Of a stretch of 64,000 bases of DNA, positions 44,227 to 54,084 are shown one piece after another; positions within the stretch are counted from its first letter, which is position 1, and each line of letters begins with the position of its first letter. The notes beneath the pieces are model-generated. The model saw nothing but the letters and a program-made list of their open reading frames with translations. It did no database searches and was not told the DNA's origin. The translations under genes were made by a program, and so were the position numbers. Origin of the DNA: Afipia sp. OHSU_II-C1 (lineage in GTDB: Bacteria; Pseudomonadota; Alphaproteobacteria; Rhizobiales; Xanthobacteraceae); NCBI RefSeq assembly GCF_000497575.1, contig NZ_APJI01000006.1:456001-520000 (forward strand), read 5' to 3'.

Positions 44227-44529
44227 TCAACGAATGGGTTCGTGAACGGTGACCAGCTTCGTCCCGTCGGGGAACGTCGCTTCGACCTGAATGTCGTGAA
44301 TCATCTCGGCGATGCCATCCATGCACTGCTCGCGCGTGATGACCTCCGCACCGGCTTTCATCAATTCGGCGACGGTGCGGCCGTCACGCGCGCCTTCAAT
44401 GATGAAATCCGAGATGATCGCAATCGCTTCAGGATGATTGAGCTTCACGCCTCGTTCGAGGCGCCGCCGCGCGACGATGGCGGCCATGGAAACCAGGAGC
44501 TTGTCTTTTTCGCGAGGAGACAAATTCAT
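44227..44529 (-). CDS. ureA: Urease subunit gamma
   Basis: The 100-residue subunit begins [20 protein letters not shown], with [14 protein letters not shown] and [13 protein letters not shown] following, all typical of UreA. It precedes ureB and follows ureD by 27 bp. Confidence 0.97.
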   Translation of the reverse strand: MNLSPREKDKLLVSMAAIVARRRLERGVKLNHPEAIAIISDFIIEGARDGRTVAELMKAGAEVITREQCMDGIAEMIHDIQVEATFPDGTKLVTVHEPIR

Positions 44530-44556
44530 GCGGGCAGTATCCGGTTTATCTGAATT

Positions 44557-45393
44557 CTAGTTAAGCCAAAGTCGCGGCAAGCCCGATGGGCTCACACGTT
44601 CCAGCACTTTCATCATATCGGCGCGGAGCCGCGCCGCATCCTGGGCGCAGAAACGCGCCATTGCAAATCCGTTCCACGCCGAGACCCCGGCCTCGGCCCC
44701 GAATGCATCGGAGACTTCACGGATGTGCTCGACGATGGATTCATCGCCCGGCACGATCAACGCCGTACCGACGGCGACGCCGCCGTTCGCGACAGCGCGG
44801 CGGGCCAGCTTGGCCGCAATGTCGCCTTCGAGCCGGATGGTTTCGGCAAAGGCAAGCTTGCCGCCGATCCGCATCCGCCAGCGATCGGTGAAACTGCCGT
44901 GCGCCATGATCTCGCCCATGGCGGCGCGCCCGAACACAACGATTTCGCACAGCAGAAGCGACGCGCTCTGCGCTAGGTCGATGTCGATCCGGCGCAGGAC
45001 CCGGGCCTGATCGAACACAATGGTTTCCTGAGGCAGCCAGCACAGCCGCGCATCGGCCGCGGCGCGCAGCGCAATGTTCACCTGGGCTTCGGGCCCGTGA
45101 GAACGGTAGACCTTTTCCGCAGCGGCCGTGGTCACGGTGAGATGGGCGCCATCCCCGGCGGCGATGTCGATATCGAAGCGGTCGCCGCCTGCGACCCCGC
45201 CGGCCGTGTTCACGAACACTGCGGAAAGCCCCTGCTGCTCGGGGGAGGGAAACCGCACCCGCAGCGAGCCTTCTTCATGCAACTGGCGGCGGCGCGTGGC
45301 GCCGTCTTTCAGATGCACATCGAACTTCACCGCGCCGACCGCACGGTTAGCCGCGAATGTCTCGGACACCGTTGGTGTGATATCGCCCCGCAT
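44557..45393 (-). CDS. ureD: Urease accessory protein UreD (UreH)
   Basis: The 278-residue scaffold for nickel transfer into apo-urease has the typical motifs FVNTAGGVAGGDRFDIDIAA near residue 58 and AAEKVYRS near 90. It is the first urease gene, 31 bp downstream of urtE, so transporter and enzyme are likely one transcript. Confidence 0.95.
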   Translation of the reverse strand: MRGDITPTVSETFAANRAVGAVKFDVHLKDGATRRRQLHEEGSLRVRFPSPEQQGLSAVFVNTAGGVAGGDRFDIDIAAGDGAHLTVTTAAAEKVYRSHGPEAQVNIALRAAADARLCWLPQETIVFDQARVLRRIDIDLAQSASLLLCEIVVFGRAAMGEIMAHGSFTDRWRMRIGGKLAFAETIRLEGDIAAKLARRAVANGGVAVGTALIVPGDESIVEHIREVSDAFGAEAGVSAWNGFAMARFCAQDAARLRADMMKVLERVSPSGLPRLWLN

Positions 45394-45424
45394 CCGCCTG
45401 CCAGTCCCTGCAAAATCCCGCGCG

Positions 45425-46120
45425 TTACAGCGCCATCTGACGGCTGATCTCGGCGGGATCCAGATTGCTGCGGTCGCAGGTGAATTTCACCGCACCGCGA
45501 TCCATGACCGCGAAATTGTCGCCGAGCTCGCAGGCAAAGTCGAGATACTGTTCGACCAGAACAATGGCCATGGTGCCAAGGCTGCGCAGATAGGAAATGG
45601 CACGGCCGATGTCCTTGATGATCGACGGTTGGATGCCTTCGGTCGGCTCATCCAGCAGCAGGAGCTTGGGCCGCATCACCAGCGCACGGCCGATAGCGAG
45701 CTGCTGCTGCTGCCCGCCCGAGAGATCGCCGCCGCGCCGCCCCAGCATGGTTTGCAGAACTGGAAACAGCGAAAACACGTCGTCGGGAATGGTGCGGTCG
45801 TTGCGCTTCAGCGGCGCAAATCCGGTCTTGAGGTTTTCTTCCACTGTCAGCAACGGAAAGATTTCCCGGCCCTGCGGAACGAACGACATCCCCTTGCGCG
45901 CACGCTCATACGGCCTGAGGCCGGCAATATCGGCCCCATCGAAGGTGATCGAGCCGTCCTTGATCGGATACTGCCCGACCATGGCGCGCAGCAAACTGGT
46001 CTTGCCGACCCCGTTGCGGCCGAGCACGCAGGTGACCTTGCCGGGCTCTGCCGTCAGCGACACGCCGCGCAAGGCCTGCGCTGCGCCGTAGTAGAGCGTG
46101 ATGTTTTTGACATCCAACAT
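45425..46120 (-). CDS. urtE: Urea ABC transporter ATPase UrtE
   Basis: The 231-residue LivF-type ATPase has Walker A GRNGVGKTS near 37, signature LSGGQQQQLAIGRAL and Walker B LLLLDEPTEGIQPS. It partners UrtD at the cytoplasmic face of the urea importer. MLDVKNITLYYG at 46120 is chosen as start; the frame extension to 46165 would translate the palindromic repeat lying there. Confidence 0.95.
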   Translation of the reverse strand: MLDVKNITLYYGAAQALRGVSLTAEPGKVTCVLGRNGVGKTSLLRAMVGQYPIKDGSITFDGADIAGLRPYERARKGMSFVPQGREIFPLLTVEENLKTGFAPLKRNDRTIPDDVFSLFPVLQTMLGRRGGDLSGGQQQQLAIGRALVMRPKLLLLDEPTEGIQPSIIKDIGRAISYLRSLGTMAIVLVEQYLDFACELGDNFAVMDRGAVKFTCDRSNLDPAEISRQMAL

Positions 46121-46133
46121 AGCTTTACTTTCT

Positions 46134-46181
46134 GCGCATGATCTTGCCCGAAAACCGGTACCCACTTTTCGGGATCATGCG

Positions 46182-46182
<1 letters not shown>
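46134..46182. repeat. Dispersed palindrome between urtD and urtE
   Basis: GCGCATGATC at the left and GATCATGCGC at the right enclose a second inverted pair (CCCGAAAA against TTTTCGGG) around CCGGTACCCAC. It begins exactly at the last base of the urtD stop codon. I recognise this type of sequence as a frequent intergenic palindrome in Bradyrhizobiaceae. It adds a hairpin to the operon mRNA. Confidence 0.8.
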
Positions 46183-46943
<761 letters not shown>

Positions 46944-46948
46944 GCGCC

Positions 46949-48130
46949 CTACTCCGCCAGACTTGGTTTGGTGAGACCCGGTTTGGTGACGCCGTCTTCC
47001 GCTGCTGCGCTGATTTCGTCCGCGGCGAGTTGCTCCCGCCGGCCCGCCCACCAGTCCTTGACGGTGCCGACGATACCTTTCGGCAGCAGCAGCGTCACCA
47101 GAATGAACAGTGCGCCCAGCATGAACAGCCAGTACGGCGCGAGCACGCCGGACGTGAACACCGTCTTCGCATAGTTCACGACGATGGCGCCGAGCGCAGC
47201 GCCGGTTAGCGTGCCGCGGCCGCCGACCGCCACCCAGATGACGGCCTCGATCGAATTGCCGGGGGCGAATTCGCCGGGATTGATGATGCCGACCTGCGGG
47301 ACGTACAGCGCTCCGGCTACGCCGGCCATGCAGGCCGACAGGGTGAACACGAACAGCTTGTAGTTTTCGACACGGTACCCGAGGAAGCGCGTGCGGGATT
47401 CCGCATCGCGGATCGCGATCAGCACCTTGCCCAGCTTGGATGTGACGACGGCGCGGCAAATCAGGAATGCGAGGGCCAGCGCGATACAGGACAGGATGAA
47501 CAGCACGGCGCGCGTCCCCTGCGCCTGCACATTGAAGCCGAGAATGTCCTTGAAATCGGTCAGGCCGTTATTGCCGCCAAAGCCGAAGTCGTTGCGGAAG
47601 AACGCCAGCAGCAGCGCGTAGGTCATCGCCTGGGTAATGATCGACAGATACACACCGGTGACGCGGGAACGGAACGCCAGCCAGCCGAAGCAGAAGGCGA
47701 GCAGTCCCGGCACCAGCAGCACCATCAGCGCCGCGAACCAGAACATGTCGAAGCCGTACCAGTACCACGGCAGCGCCTTGTAGTTCAGGAACACCATGAA
47801 GTCCGGCAGCACCGGGTTGCCATAGACGCCGCGCGAACCGATTTGCCGCATCAGGTACATGCCCATCGCGTAACCGCCGAGCGCGAAGAACGCGCCGTGG
47901 CCGAGCGAGAGAATGCCGCAATAGCCCCAGATCAGGTCGATCGAGAGCGCGAGAATGGCGTAGCAAAGATACTTTCCGAACAGCGCCATCAGATAGGTCG
48001 GCACCTGCAAGGGCGACGACGCCGGCAACAGCAGATTCGACAGCGGAACGAGAATGCCGACAGCGGCGACGATCAGCAGAAAGACCGTCGCGCTCTTGTT
48101 GAGCGAGCGTGTGAGCAGGTACGGCATCAT
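46949..48130 (-). CDS. urtC: Urea ABC transporter permease UrtC
   Basis: The 393-residue LivM-type permease has about ten helices, with IWGYCGILSLGHGAFFALGGY near 70 and NSIEAVIWVAVGGRGTLTGA near 290. It forms the membrane channel with UrtB. Its start overlaps the urtB stop by 4 bp. Confidence 0.95.
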   Translation of the reverse strand: MMPYLLTRSLNKSATVFLLIVAAVGILVPLSNLLLPASSPLQVPTYLMALFGKYLCYAILALSIDLIWGYCGILSLGHGAFFALGGYAMGMYLMRQIGSRGVYGNPVLPDFMVFLNYKALPWYWYGFDMFWFAALMVLLVPGLLAFCFGWLAFRSRVTGVYLSIITQAMTYALLLAFFRNDFGFGGNNGLTDFKDILGFNVQAQGTRAVLFILSCIALALAFLICRAVVTSKLGKVLIAIRDAESRTRFLGYRVENYKLFVFTLSACMAGVAGALYVPQVGIINPGEFAPGNSIEAVIWVAVGGRGTLTGAALGAIVVNYAKTVFTSGVLAPYWLFMLGALFILVTLLLPKGIVGTVKDWWAGRREQLAADEISAAAEDGVTKPGLTKPSLAE

Positions 48131-49737
48131 GCTTCCACCGACCGGCCCTTGAGCGCGAACAGGCCGCGCGGCCGCTTCTGGATGAACAGAATGATGAGCA
48201 CCAGAATGGCAATCTTGCCGAGCACCGCCCCCGCCACCGGCTCGAGGAACTTGTTGGCCATGCCGAGCGTCAGTGCGCCGACCAGGGTGCCCCAGAGATT
48301 TCCGACGCCGCCGAACACCACCACCATGAACGAGTCGATGATGTAGCTCTGGCCGAGATTGGGGCTGACGTTGTCGATCTGCGACAGCGCCACGCCCGCG
48401 ATACCTGCGATGCCGGAACCGAGACCGAAGGTGAGCGCATCGACGCGCGAGGTGGCGATGCCCATCGACGCCGCCATCCGGCGGTTCTGCGTGACCGCGC
48501 GCATTTCAAGCCCGAGGCTGGTGAAGCGCAGCATGCCGAGCAGAATGAAGAACACAGCAATGGTGAAGACCACGATCCAGAGCCGGTTGTAGGTGATGGT
48601 CATCTGGCCGATCTCGAACGCGCCGCTCATCCACGACGGGTTGCCGACTTCGCGGTTGGTCGGACCGAACATGGTGCGGACCGCCTGCTGCAGCACCAGC
48701 GACAATCCCCAGGTCGCGAGCAGGGTCTCCAGCGGGCGTCCATAGAGAAAGCGGATGATGGTCCGCTCGATGATCACGCCAATGAGTCCCGCTACAAGGA
48801 AGGCGAGCGGCACGGCGATCAGCAGCGAGTAATCGAACAGGGCGGGATTGGTGGTGCGGATCAGTTCCTGGACCACGAAGGTGACGTAAGCGCCGATCAT
48901 CACCATCTCGCCGTGCGCCATGTTGATGACACCCATCACGCCGAAGGTGATGGCAAGGCCGATAGCCGCCAGCAGCAGCACCGAGCCGAGCGACAGGCCA
49001 TACCATGCGTTCTGCGCGGTGGCCCAGATCGCGAGGTTGCTCTGGATCGAACTGATCGCGGACGCCGAGACGCGTCCAAGCGCGGACGCCGGATCGAACG
49101 ACAGGCCCGTCAACAGCGCCAGCGCTTCCTGATCGCCGCGATCCCGGATCACCGAGATCGCATCGAGCTTGTCGGCTTCGGAGGCCTTCGGATCGAACAG
49201 CACGATCGCGGCCTTGGCCTCAGCAAAGGCCCGCTTCGCGCCGCTGTTGGTTTCCTTCTGCAGCGCGCCTTCAATGACCGGCAGGAATGCGGCGTCATGT
49301 GTCTTGAAAACGGATTGCGCCGCCTGAATACGCCTGGCGGGATCGGGAGACAGCAGCGTCAATCCGCCGAGCGCGGCCTCAACGGTGCGGCGCAGGCGAT
49401 TGTTGAGTCGTACCGCTACAGCGCCCGATGGCGCGGTCGCAGCCTCTCCGGTCGCGGCGTCGGTGACCTTGCCGCTCTTGTCCTTGACGAAAACCTTCCT
49501 GCTCTGCGGATCGGCCAGCAGGCGGCCATCCTGAAGCGCGTCGATGATCGGAAATGCGAGCGGATTGCCGCTGGTCGCGAGCGCGCCGACGGCGGCTTCG
49601 GTATCGGAAAATGAATCGTTGGCGAATTGCGCGACGGCATCTTCAAAGGGACCAGCCAGCACCGGCACGCCCGAGACGATCATCAATATCAGCGCAATGG
49701 CTGCCGCACGGCAGCGATGAAGACATGAGAAAAACAC
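48127..49737 (-). CDS. urtB: Urea ABC transporter permease UrtB
   Basis: The 536-residue LivH-type permease carries the UrtB-specific N-terminal extension: a signal-like segment (IALILMIVSGVPVLAG), then about 200 mostly helical extracytoplasmic residues. The membrane domain starts near 250, with AIGLAITFGVMGVINMAHGE and GSGIAGIAGVALSQIDNVSP. The start is GTG. A hairpin in the 108-bp gap to urtA may reduce expression of this and later genes relative to urtA. Confidence 0.94.
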   Translation of the reverse strand: MFFSCLHRCRAAAIALILMIVSGVPVLAGPFEDAVAQFANDSFSDTEAAVGALATSGNPLAFPIIDALQDGRLLADPQSRKVFVKDKSGKVTDAATGEAATAPSGAVAVRLNNRLRRTVEAALGGLTLLSPDPARRIQAAQSVFKTHDAAFLPVIEGALQKETNSGAKRAFAEAKAAIVLFDPKASEADKLDAISVIRDRGDQEALALLTGLSFDPASALGRVSASAISSIQSNLAIWATAQNAWYGLSLGSVLLLAAIGLAITFGVMGVINMAHGEMVMIGAYVTFVVQELIRTTNPALFDYSLLIAVPLAFLVAGLIGVIIERTIIRFLYGRPLETLLATWGLSLVLQQAVRTMFGPTNREVGNPSWMSGAFEIGQMTITYNRLWIVVFTIAVFFILLGMLRFTSLGLEMRAVTQNRRMAASMGIATSRVDALTFGLGSGIAGIAGVALSQIDNVSPNLGQSYIIDSFMVVVFGGVGNLWGTLVGALTLGMANKFLEPVAGAVLGKIAILVLIILFIQKRPRGLFALKGRSVEA

Positions 49738-49761
49738 GTGACAACCCCGGCAGAGGTGAGA

Positions 49762-49788
49762 GGAAGGCGGCGACTGCCGCCGCCTTCC
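49762..49788. other. Stem-loop between urtA and urtB
   Basis: GGAAGGCGGCG and CGCCGCCTTCC form a perfect 11-bp stem with a 5-nt loop and no T-run. Hairpins at this place, after the binding-protein gene, usually stabilise the upstream message or partly terminate transcription. Confidence 0.75.
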
Positions 49789-49845
49789 GGTCGTTTCAGG
49801 TCAGAGCGCGATGCGCCTTGGATGCATCACGCTGCGTGACGTTGC

Positions 49846-51165
49846 TCAGGAACCCTGACCACCGCACTTGTTGGTCTTGGTGTTGAAGTTGCCGCACTTC
49901 TTGCCGACCCAGTCGCCGATCAGGTCCTTGGAGCCGTCGAGCTCCTTCGACCAGGCGTCGCCGGCGACGAGGCCAGGGGTCTTCCACACCACGTCGAACT
50001 GGCCATCGGCTTTGATTTCGCCGATGAACACAGGCTTGGTGATGTGATGGTTCGGAAGCATTTCCGACACGCCGCCAGTGAGGTTCTTGGCCTTGGTGCC
50101 GGGAAGAGCGTCGATCACCTTATCGGCGTCAACCGAACCGGCCTTCTCGACAGCCTTCACCCACATCTCGAAGCCGATCACATGCGCTTCCATCGGATCG
50201 TTGGTCACGCGCTTCGGGTTCTTGGTATAGGCCTGCCAAGACTTGATGAAAGCCTCGTTCTCTGGCGTCTTGATCGACTGGAAGTAGTTCCAGGCGGCGA
50301 GATGGCCGAGCAGCGGCTTGGTATCGATGCCGGCGAGTTCTTCTTCACCGACCGAGAACGCGACGACTGGAATATCGGTCGCCTTGATGCCCTGGTTGCC
50401 GAGTTCCTTGTAGAACGGAACGTTGGCGTCGCCGTTGATGGTCGAAACCACCGCCGTCTTCTTGCCAGCCGAACCGAACTTCTTGATGTCGGCCACGATG
50501 GTCTGCCAGTCACTATGACCAAACGGCGTGTAGTTGATCATGATGTCTTCGGCCTTGACGCCCTTCGACTTCAGATAGGCCTCGAGGATCTTGTTGGTGG
50601 TGCGCGGATAGACGTAGTCGGTACCGGCCAGAACCCAGCGCTGCACCTTCTCTTCCTTGGCGAGATAGTCGACCGCAGGGATCGCCTGCTGGTTCGGCGC
50701 CGCACCGGTGTAGAACACGTTGCGCTCGCTCTCTTCACCCTCGTACTGCACCGGGTAGAACAGGATCGAGTTCAGTTCCTTGAACACCGGCAGCACAGAC
50801 TTGCGCGACACCGAGGTCCAGCAGCCGAACACCACGGACACCTTGTCCTTGGTGATCAGTTCGCGGGCCTTTTCCGCGAACAGCGGCCAGTTCGACGCCG
50901 GATCGACCACGACGGCCTCGAGCTTCTTGCCGAGAACGCCGCCCTTCTTGTTCTGCTCATCGATAAGGAAAAGCACCGTATCCTTCAGCGTGGTTTCGCT
51001 GATGGCCATTGTTCCGGAAAGCGAATGAAGGACGCCGACCTTGATGGTCTCCTGCGCCTTGGCCCCGCCGATCGTGGCAAGACCTAAAAAAAGACCCGCA
51101 GTTGCGGCCAGCCATTTACGGCGGCTGAACGGTGCAACTGCAGCGCTGCTGAAATGCGTAGTCAT
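49846..51165 (-). CDS. urtA: Urea ABC transporter substrate-binding protein UrtA
   Basis: The 439-residue periplasmic protein has a twin-arginine-like signal (SRRKWLAATAGLFLGLATIG, ending GGAKA). The mature part has the branched-chain-amino-acid/amide-binding fold, with IKVGVLHSLSGTMAISETTL at the start and the UrtA motif FGCWTSVSRKSVLPVF near 115. It captures urea for UrtBC-DE. As first gene of the 11.6-kb urea unit it lies about 60 bp downstream of the start point expected from a sigma-54 type promoter. Confidence 0.95.
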   Translation of the reverse strand: MTTHFSSAAVAPFSRRKWLAATAGLFLGLATIGGAKAQETIKVGVLHSLSGTMAISETTLKDTVLFLIDEQNKKGGVLGKKLEAVVVDPASNWPLFAEKARELITKDKVSVVFGCWTSVSRKSVLPVFKELNSILFYPVQYEGEESERNVFYTGAAPNQQAIPAVDYLAKEEKVQRWVLAGTDYVYPRTTNKILEAYLKSKGVKAEDIMINYTPFGHSDWQTIVADIKKFGSAGKKTAVVSTINGDANVPFYKELGNQGIKATDIPVVAFSVGEEELAGIDTKPLLGHLAAWNYFQSIKTPENEAFIKSWQAYTKNPKRVTNDPMEAHVIGFEMWVKAVEKAGSVDADKVIDALPGTKAKNLTGGVSEMLPNHHITKPVFIGEIKADGQFDVVWKTPGLVAGDAWSKELDGSKDLIGDWVGKKCGNFNTKTNKCGGQGS

Positions 51166-51235
51166 GCGATGTCATCTCCCTGACGCAGACGTGAAACGCT
51201 GTGCGACGGCCCTCGGCCGGCGGCGTTAAGGGAAT

Positions 51236-51251
51236 CGCAAGAACTATGCCA
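51236..51251 (-). promoter_or_regulatory. Sigma-54 (RpoN) type promoter of the urea operon
   Basis: On the minus strand TGGCAT, 5 bp, TTGCG matches the -24/-12 consensus (TGGCAC-N5-TTGCW), with the invariant GG and GC 10 bp apart. It implies nitrogen (NtrC) control. A possible activator half-palindrome, TTGC-N5-GCAA, lies about 110 bp upstream at 51351-51363. Confidence 0.7.
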
Positions 51252-51693
51252 TGGGACAGATTTGCCTAATTATTTGATTTCTAATGGATAAATCGAATTT
51301 CAGTTTGACGTGTATTTTGCCTGCTCATTTTTCAGCCAGCTGAACTGACCTTGCTTTTGGCAATTGCATAAAAATTCATCATAAAATCCTCATTGTCTAC
51401 AATTCGGGCAGGAAACGGTGCCGCATGTTCGGGTTTGTTGAGCTTCCCGGCTCCAGTTACCGCTATGCGGTCGATTTCACCTTGAAAGCGCCGTGTTCCT
51501 GTTCCATATGAGCGCCACGACCTTGAGAATCATCGGGTCCTTGCGAGCCGCGTGTACTGATCCCGTTCAACGGTTTCTGGCTTGCCCCTTCAGCTAACCG
51601 AAACCGACGCCCCAGACACGCGGGTGTCTCCGACACCCGCCCGCACCTGGCACTCCGTCGGGCGCGCGTTGCGACTCATAGAAAGATACCCTT
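51252..51693. other. 442-bp divergent intergenic region, urtA / RNA helicase
   Basis: The AT-rich left part (51255-51400) is upstream activating space for the sigma-54 promoter. A 28-codon frame (51425-51511) has no good support. The right part is the leader of the helicase and contains the hairpin at 51620-51640. No other gene or RNA is evident. Confidence 0.6.
51620..51640 (+). other. Hairpin in the helicase 5' leader
   Basis: GCGGGTGTC and GACACCCGC form a perfect 9-bp stem with a TCC loop, 54 bp before the start codon and without a T-run. It may be a cold- or helicase-responsive element, or upstream-gene debris. Confidence 0.5.
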
Positions 51694-53139
51694 TTGACCT
51701 CCTTCCAGGATTTCGGCCTCGCCGATCCCATCTCGCGTGCTCTTAAAGAAGAAAATTACGTCACGCCCACCCCCATTCAGGCCCAGACCATTCCGATCGC
51801 GATCACCGGACGCGACGTTATCGGCATCGCGCAGACCGGCACCGGCAAGACCGCGTCCTTCGCGCTTCCGATCCTGCACCGCCTGCTGGAAAACCGTATC
51901 AAGCCGCAGCCCAAGACCTGCCGCGTGCTGGTGCTCAGCCCCACCCGCGAACTCTCCGGTCAGATCCTCGACAGCTTCAACGCTTACGGGCGCCATATGC
52001 GCCTGACCTCGGCGCTGGCGATCGGCGGCGTTCCGATGGGCCGCCAGGTCCGCTCCGTGATGCAGGGCATTGAGGTCATGGTGGCAACACCGGGCCGGCT
52101 GCTCGACATGGTCCAGGGCAATGCCCTCAAGCTCAATCAGGTCGAATTCCTTGTGCTCGACGAAGCCGACCGCATGCTTGACATGGGCTTCATCAACGAC
52201 ATCCGCAAAATCGTCGCCAAGCTGCCGACCCGGCGCCAGACGCTGTTCTTCTCGGCGACCATGCCGAAGGACATCGCCGATCTCGCCGACCAGATGCTGA
52301 ACAACCCGGCGCGCGTCGCTGTGACCCCGGTGTCTTCCACCGTCGAGCGCATCACGCAGAAGGTCCTCCAGGTCGATCACTCGGCAAAGCCCGCCATTCT
52401 GGCGCAGATCCTCAAGACCGAGCAGGTCAACCGCGCGCTGGTGTTCACCCGCACCAAGCACGGCGCCGACAAGGTTGTGAAAGGCCTCGTAAAAGCGGGT
52501 ATTCCTGCCGAAGCTATTCACGGCAACAAGTCGCAGAACCATCGCGAGCGCGTGCTGGCGGCGTTCCGCACCGGCGACATCCGCACGCTGGTCGCAACCG
52601 ATATCGCGGCGCGCGGCATCGACGTGGACGGTATTAGCCATGTCATCAACTTCGACCTGACCAACGTTCCGGAAACCTACGTTCACCGCATCGGCCGCAC
52701 CGCGCGCGCCGGCGCTGACGGCACCGCGATTTCGCTGGTGGCCGGCGGCGAGGAGCTTGGCTATCTGCGCGACATCGAAAGGCTGATCAAGGTCACCCTG
52801 CCGAAGGAAGACCGCCGGACGCCGGGACATCAACAGCGTCCCGCCGCAGCCGCGCCCGCGCAGCATCACCGTCCGGCACGGTCAGGTGGTCACGGCCACA
52901 ACGGACACAGCCCACGTGCGAATGACGGCGCCCCCGGATCGAAGGGTCCGCGCCGCCGCCGTCGTCCGGGTGGAGGCGCTCCCGCGCAAGCGAACCGCTT
53001 CGAGGGCAATCGCCATGAGCAATCCCGGCCGTCACAGGGTGGCAAGAGCGAGGGTATTCAGGGCGTCGCCTTCTTGCATCGTGAAAGCCGTCCGGCGCAA
53101 AATCAGCCCAATCGGAATCAGCGCCCGCAGCGGTCCTGA
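51694..53139 (+). CDS. DEAD-box ATP-dependent RNA helicase (RhlE-like)
   Basis: The 481-residue helicase has the Q motif and P-loop AQTGTGKT (46-53), PTREL, DEAD at 156-159, SAT, and the C-terminal HRIGRTARAG. After about residue 375 the tail is basic and low in complexity (GPRRRRRPGGG), suited to RNA binding. It unwinds structured RNA during ribosome assembly or mRNA decay, often at low temperature. The start is TTG with only GAAAGA upstream. infA and cspA follow. Confidence 0.92.
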   Translation: MTSFQDFGLADPISRALKEENYVTPTPIQAQTIPIAITGRDVIGIAQTGTGKTASFALPILHRLLENRIKPQPKTCRVLVLSPTRELSGQILDSFNAYGRHMRLTSALAIGGVPMGRQVRSVMQGIEVMVATPGRLLDMVQGNALKLNQVEFLVLDEADRMLDMGFINDIRKIVAKLPTRRQTLFFSATMPKDIADLADQMLNNPARVAVTPVSSTVERITQKVLQVDHSAKPAILAQILKTEQVNRALVFTRTKHGADKVVKGLVKAGIPAEAIHGNKSQNHRERVLAAFRTGDIRTLVATDIAARGIDVDGISHVINFDLTNVPETYVHRIGRTARAGADGTAISLVAGGEELGYLRDIERLIKVTLPKEDRRTPGHQQRPAAAAPAQHHRPARSGGHGHNGHSPRANDGAPGSKGPRRRRRPGGGAPAQANRFEGNRHEQSRPSQGGKSEGIQGVAFLHRESRPAQNQPNRNQRPQRS

Positions 53140-53193
53140 ACCGGACCTGCGGACAGAATTAGCGAACTTGATTAGAAGGACTTGGAGACCCCT

Positions 53194-53481
53194 ATGGCCA
53201 AAGAAGAGTTGATCCAGTTCGAAGGACTGGTGACCGAAATTCTTCCCGACGCACGCTATCGCGTCCAGCTCGATGCCGGACATGAGATCGTGGCCTACAC
53301 CGCCGGGAAGATGAAGAAGAACCGCATCAAGACGCTGGCAGGCGACCGGGTGACCATCGAAATGTCACCCTACGATCTCGAGAAAGGCCGCCTGATTTTC
53401 CGGCACAAGGACGAGCGCCCCGGTGGGGCCGGCGGACCTCCCCGCGGCACCCCGCCGCGCGGCCAGTTTCGCCGCAGATAA
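53194..53481 (+). CDS. infA: Translation initiation factor IF-1 with extended C-terminus
   Basis: The 95-residue protein has an OB-fold (about 1-72: [40 protein letters not shown]), which sits in the ribosomal A site during initiation. A 22-residue Gly/Pro/Arg-rich tail ([18 protein letters not shown]) is added beyond the usual length of about 72. GGAG lies 8 bp before ATG 53194. It follows the helicase by 54 bp, probably in one operon. It may be a second, specialised IF-1 of the organism. Confidence 0.93.
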   Translation: MAKEELIQFEGLVTEILPDARYRVQLDAGHEIVAYTAGKMKKNRIKTLAGDRVTIEMSPYDLEKGRLIFRHKDERPGGAGGPPRGTPPRGQFRRR

Positions 53482-53757
53482 GCGGGTTTCTCCGCATCAT
53501 ACGGATCGCGCATGGCACGCGTCATGCGCGATCTCCTGCTTCCGGAGCACGCTGGACGGGCATCAAAAATCCGCACCCGTCAGGATTGTTTCGGGGGCCA
53601 TTTTCACGTAATATTGAGATATCGATCTTCGGCCGGACGACATAGCTATCCACCGGTACAGCCGGTTTAGACGCTGACGACCTCATCCAAATTTCGATCT
53701 CACCAGCCCATTTAGACGTGGGCTTTGACGATATCTATCTTGAGAAGGACTACCTGC
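53482..53757 (+). other. Long leader region of the cold-shock gene
   Basis: These 276 bp carry no coding frame. Cold-shock genes often have long structured leaders, so part of this is likely untranslated mRNA; no consensus promoter was identified with confidence. Confidence 0.4.
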
Positions 53758-53970
53758 GTGAGCATGGGAACAGTGAAGTGGTTCAACGCGACTAAGGGTT
53801 ACGGTTTCATTCAGCCTGACGATGGCGGAAACGACGTGTTCGTTCACATCAGCGCCGTCGAGCGCGCTGGTCTGGGAACGCTGCGCGAAGGCCAGAAGAT
53901 CAGCTACGAAATCGTTGCCGATCGCCGTTCGGGCAAGTCGTCGGCCGACAATCTTCGCGCCGCCGGTTAA
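53758..53970 (+). CDS. cspA: Cold-shock protein, CspA family
   Basis: The 70-residue single-strand nucleic-acid chaperone has RNP1 KGYGFIQP and RNP2 VFVHI intact. AAGGA lies 8 bp before GTG 53758, giving [14 protein letters not shown], the usual alphaproteobacterial start; ATG 53764 is too far from it. A terminator follows. With the helicase and IF-1 it makes a translation/cold-adaptation neighbourhood. Confidence 0.95.
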   Translation: MSMGTVKWFNATKGYGFIQPDDGGNDVFVHISAVERAGLGTLREGQKISYEIVADRRSGKSSADNLRAAG

Positions 53971-54025
53971 CTGAAATTCTTGCGGCTCACGCCGCAGGAC
54001 ATTCAGAACCGAGAACCAGATATTG

Positions 54026-54057
54026 AAAAGGCCGTGCGGATCGCACGGCCTTTTTGT
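54026..54057 (+). terminator. Rho-independent terminator of cspA
   Basis: AAAAGGCCGTGC and GCACGGCCTTTTT form a 12-bp stem with loop GGATC and trailing T-run. Confidence 0.92.
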
Positions 54058-54084
54058 TTTGGCGCCTGAAAAGCTGCTTTGCGA

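Noticed and set aside
51425-51511. 28-codon plus-strand frame in the urtA/helicase gap.
   Set aside because: Weak ribosome binding site, no recognisable pattern and no supporting promoter.
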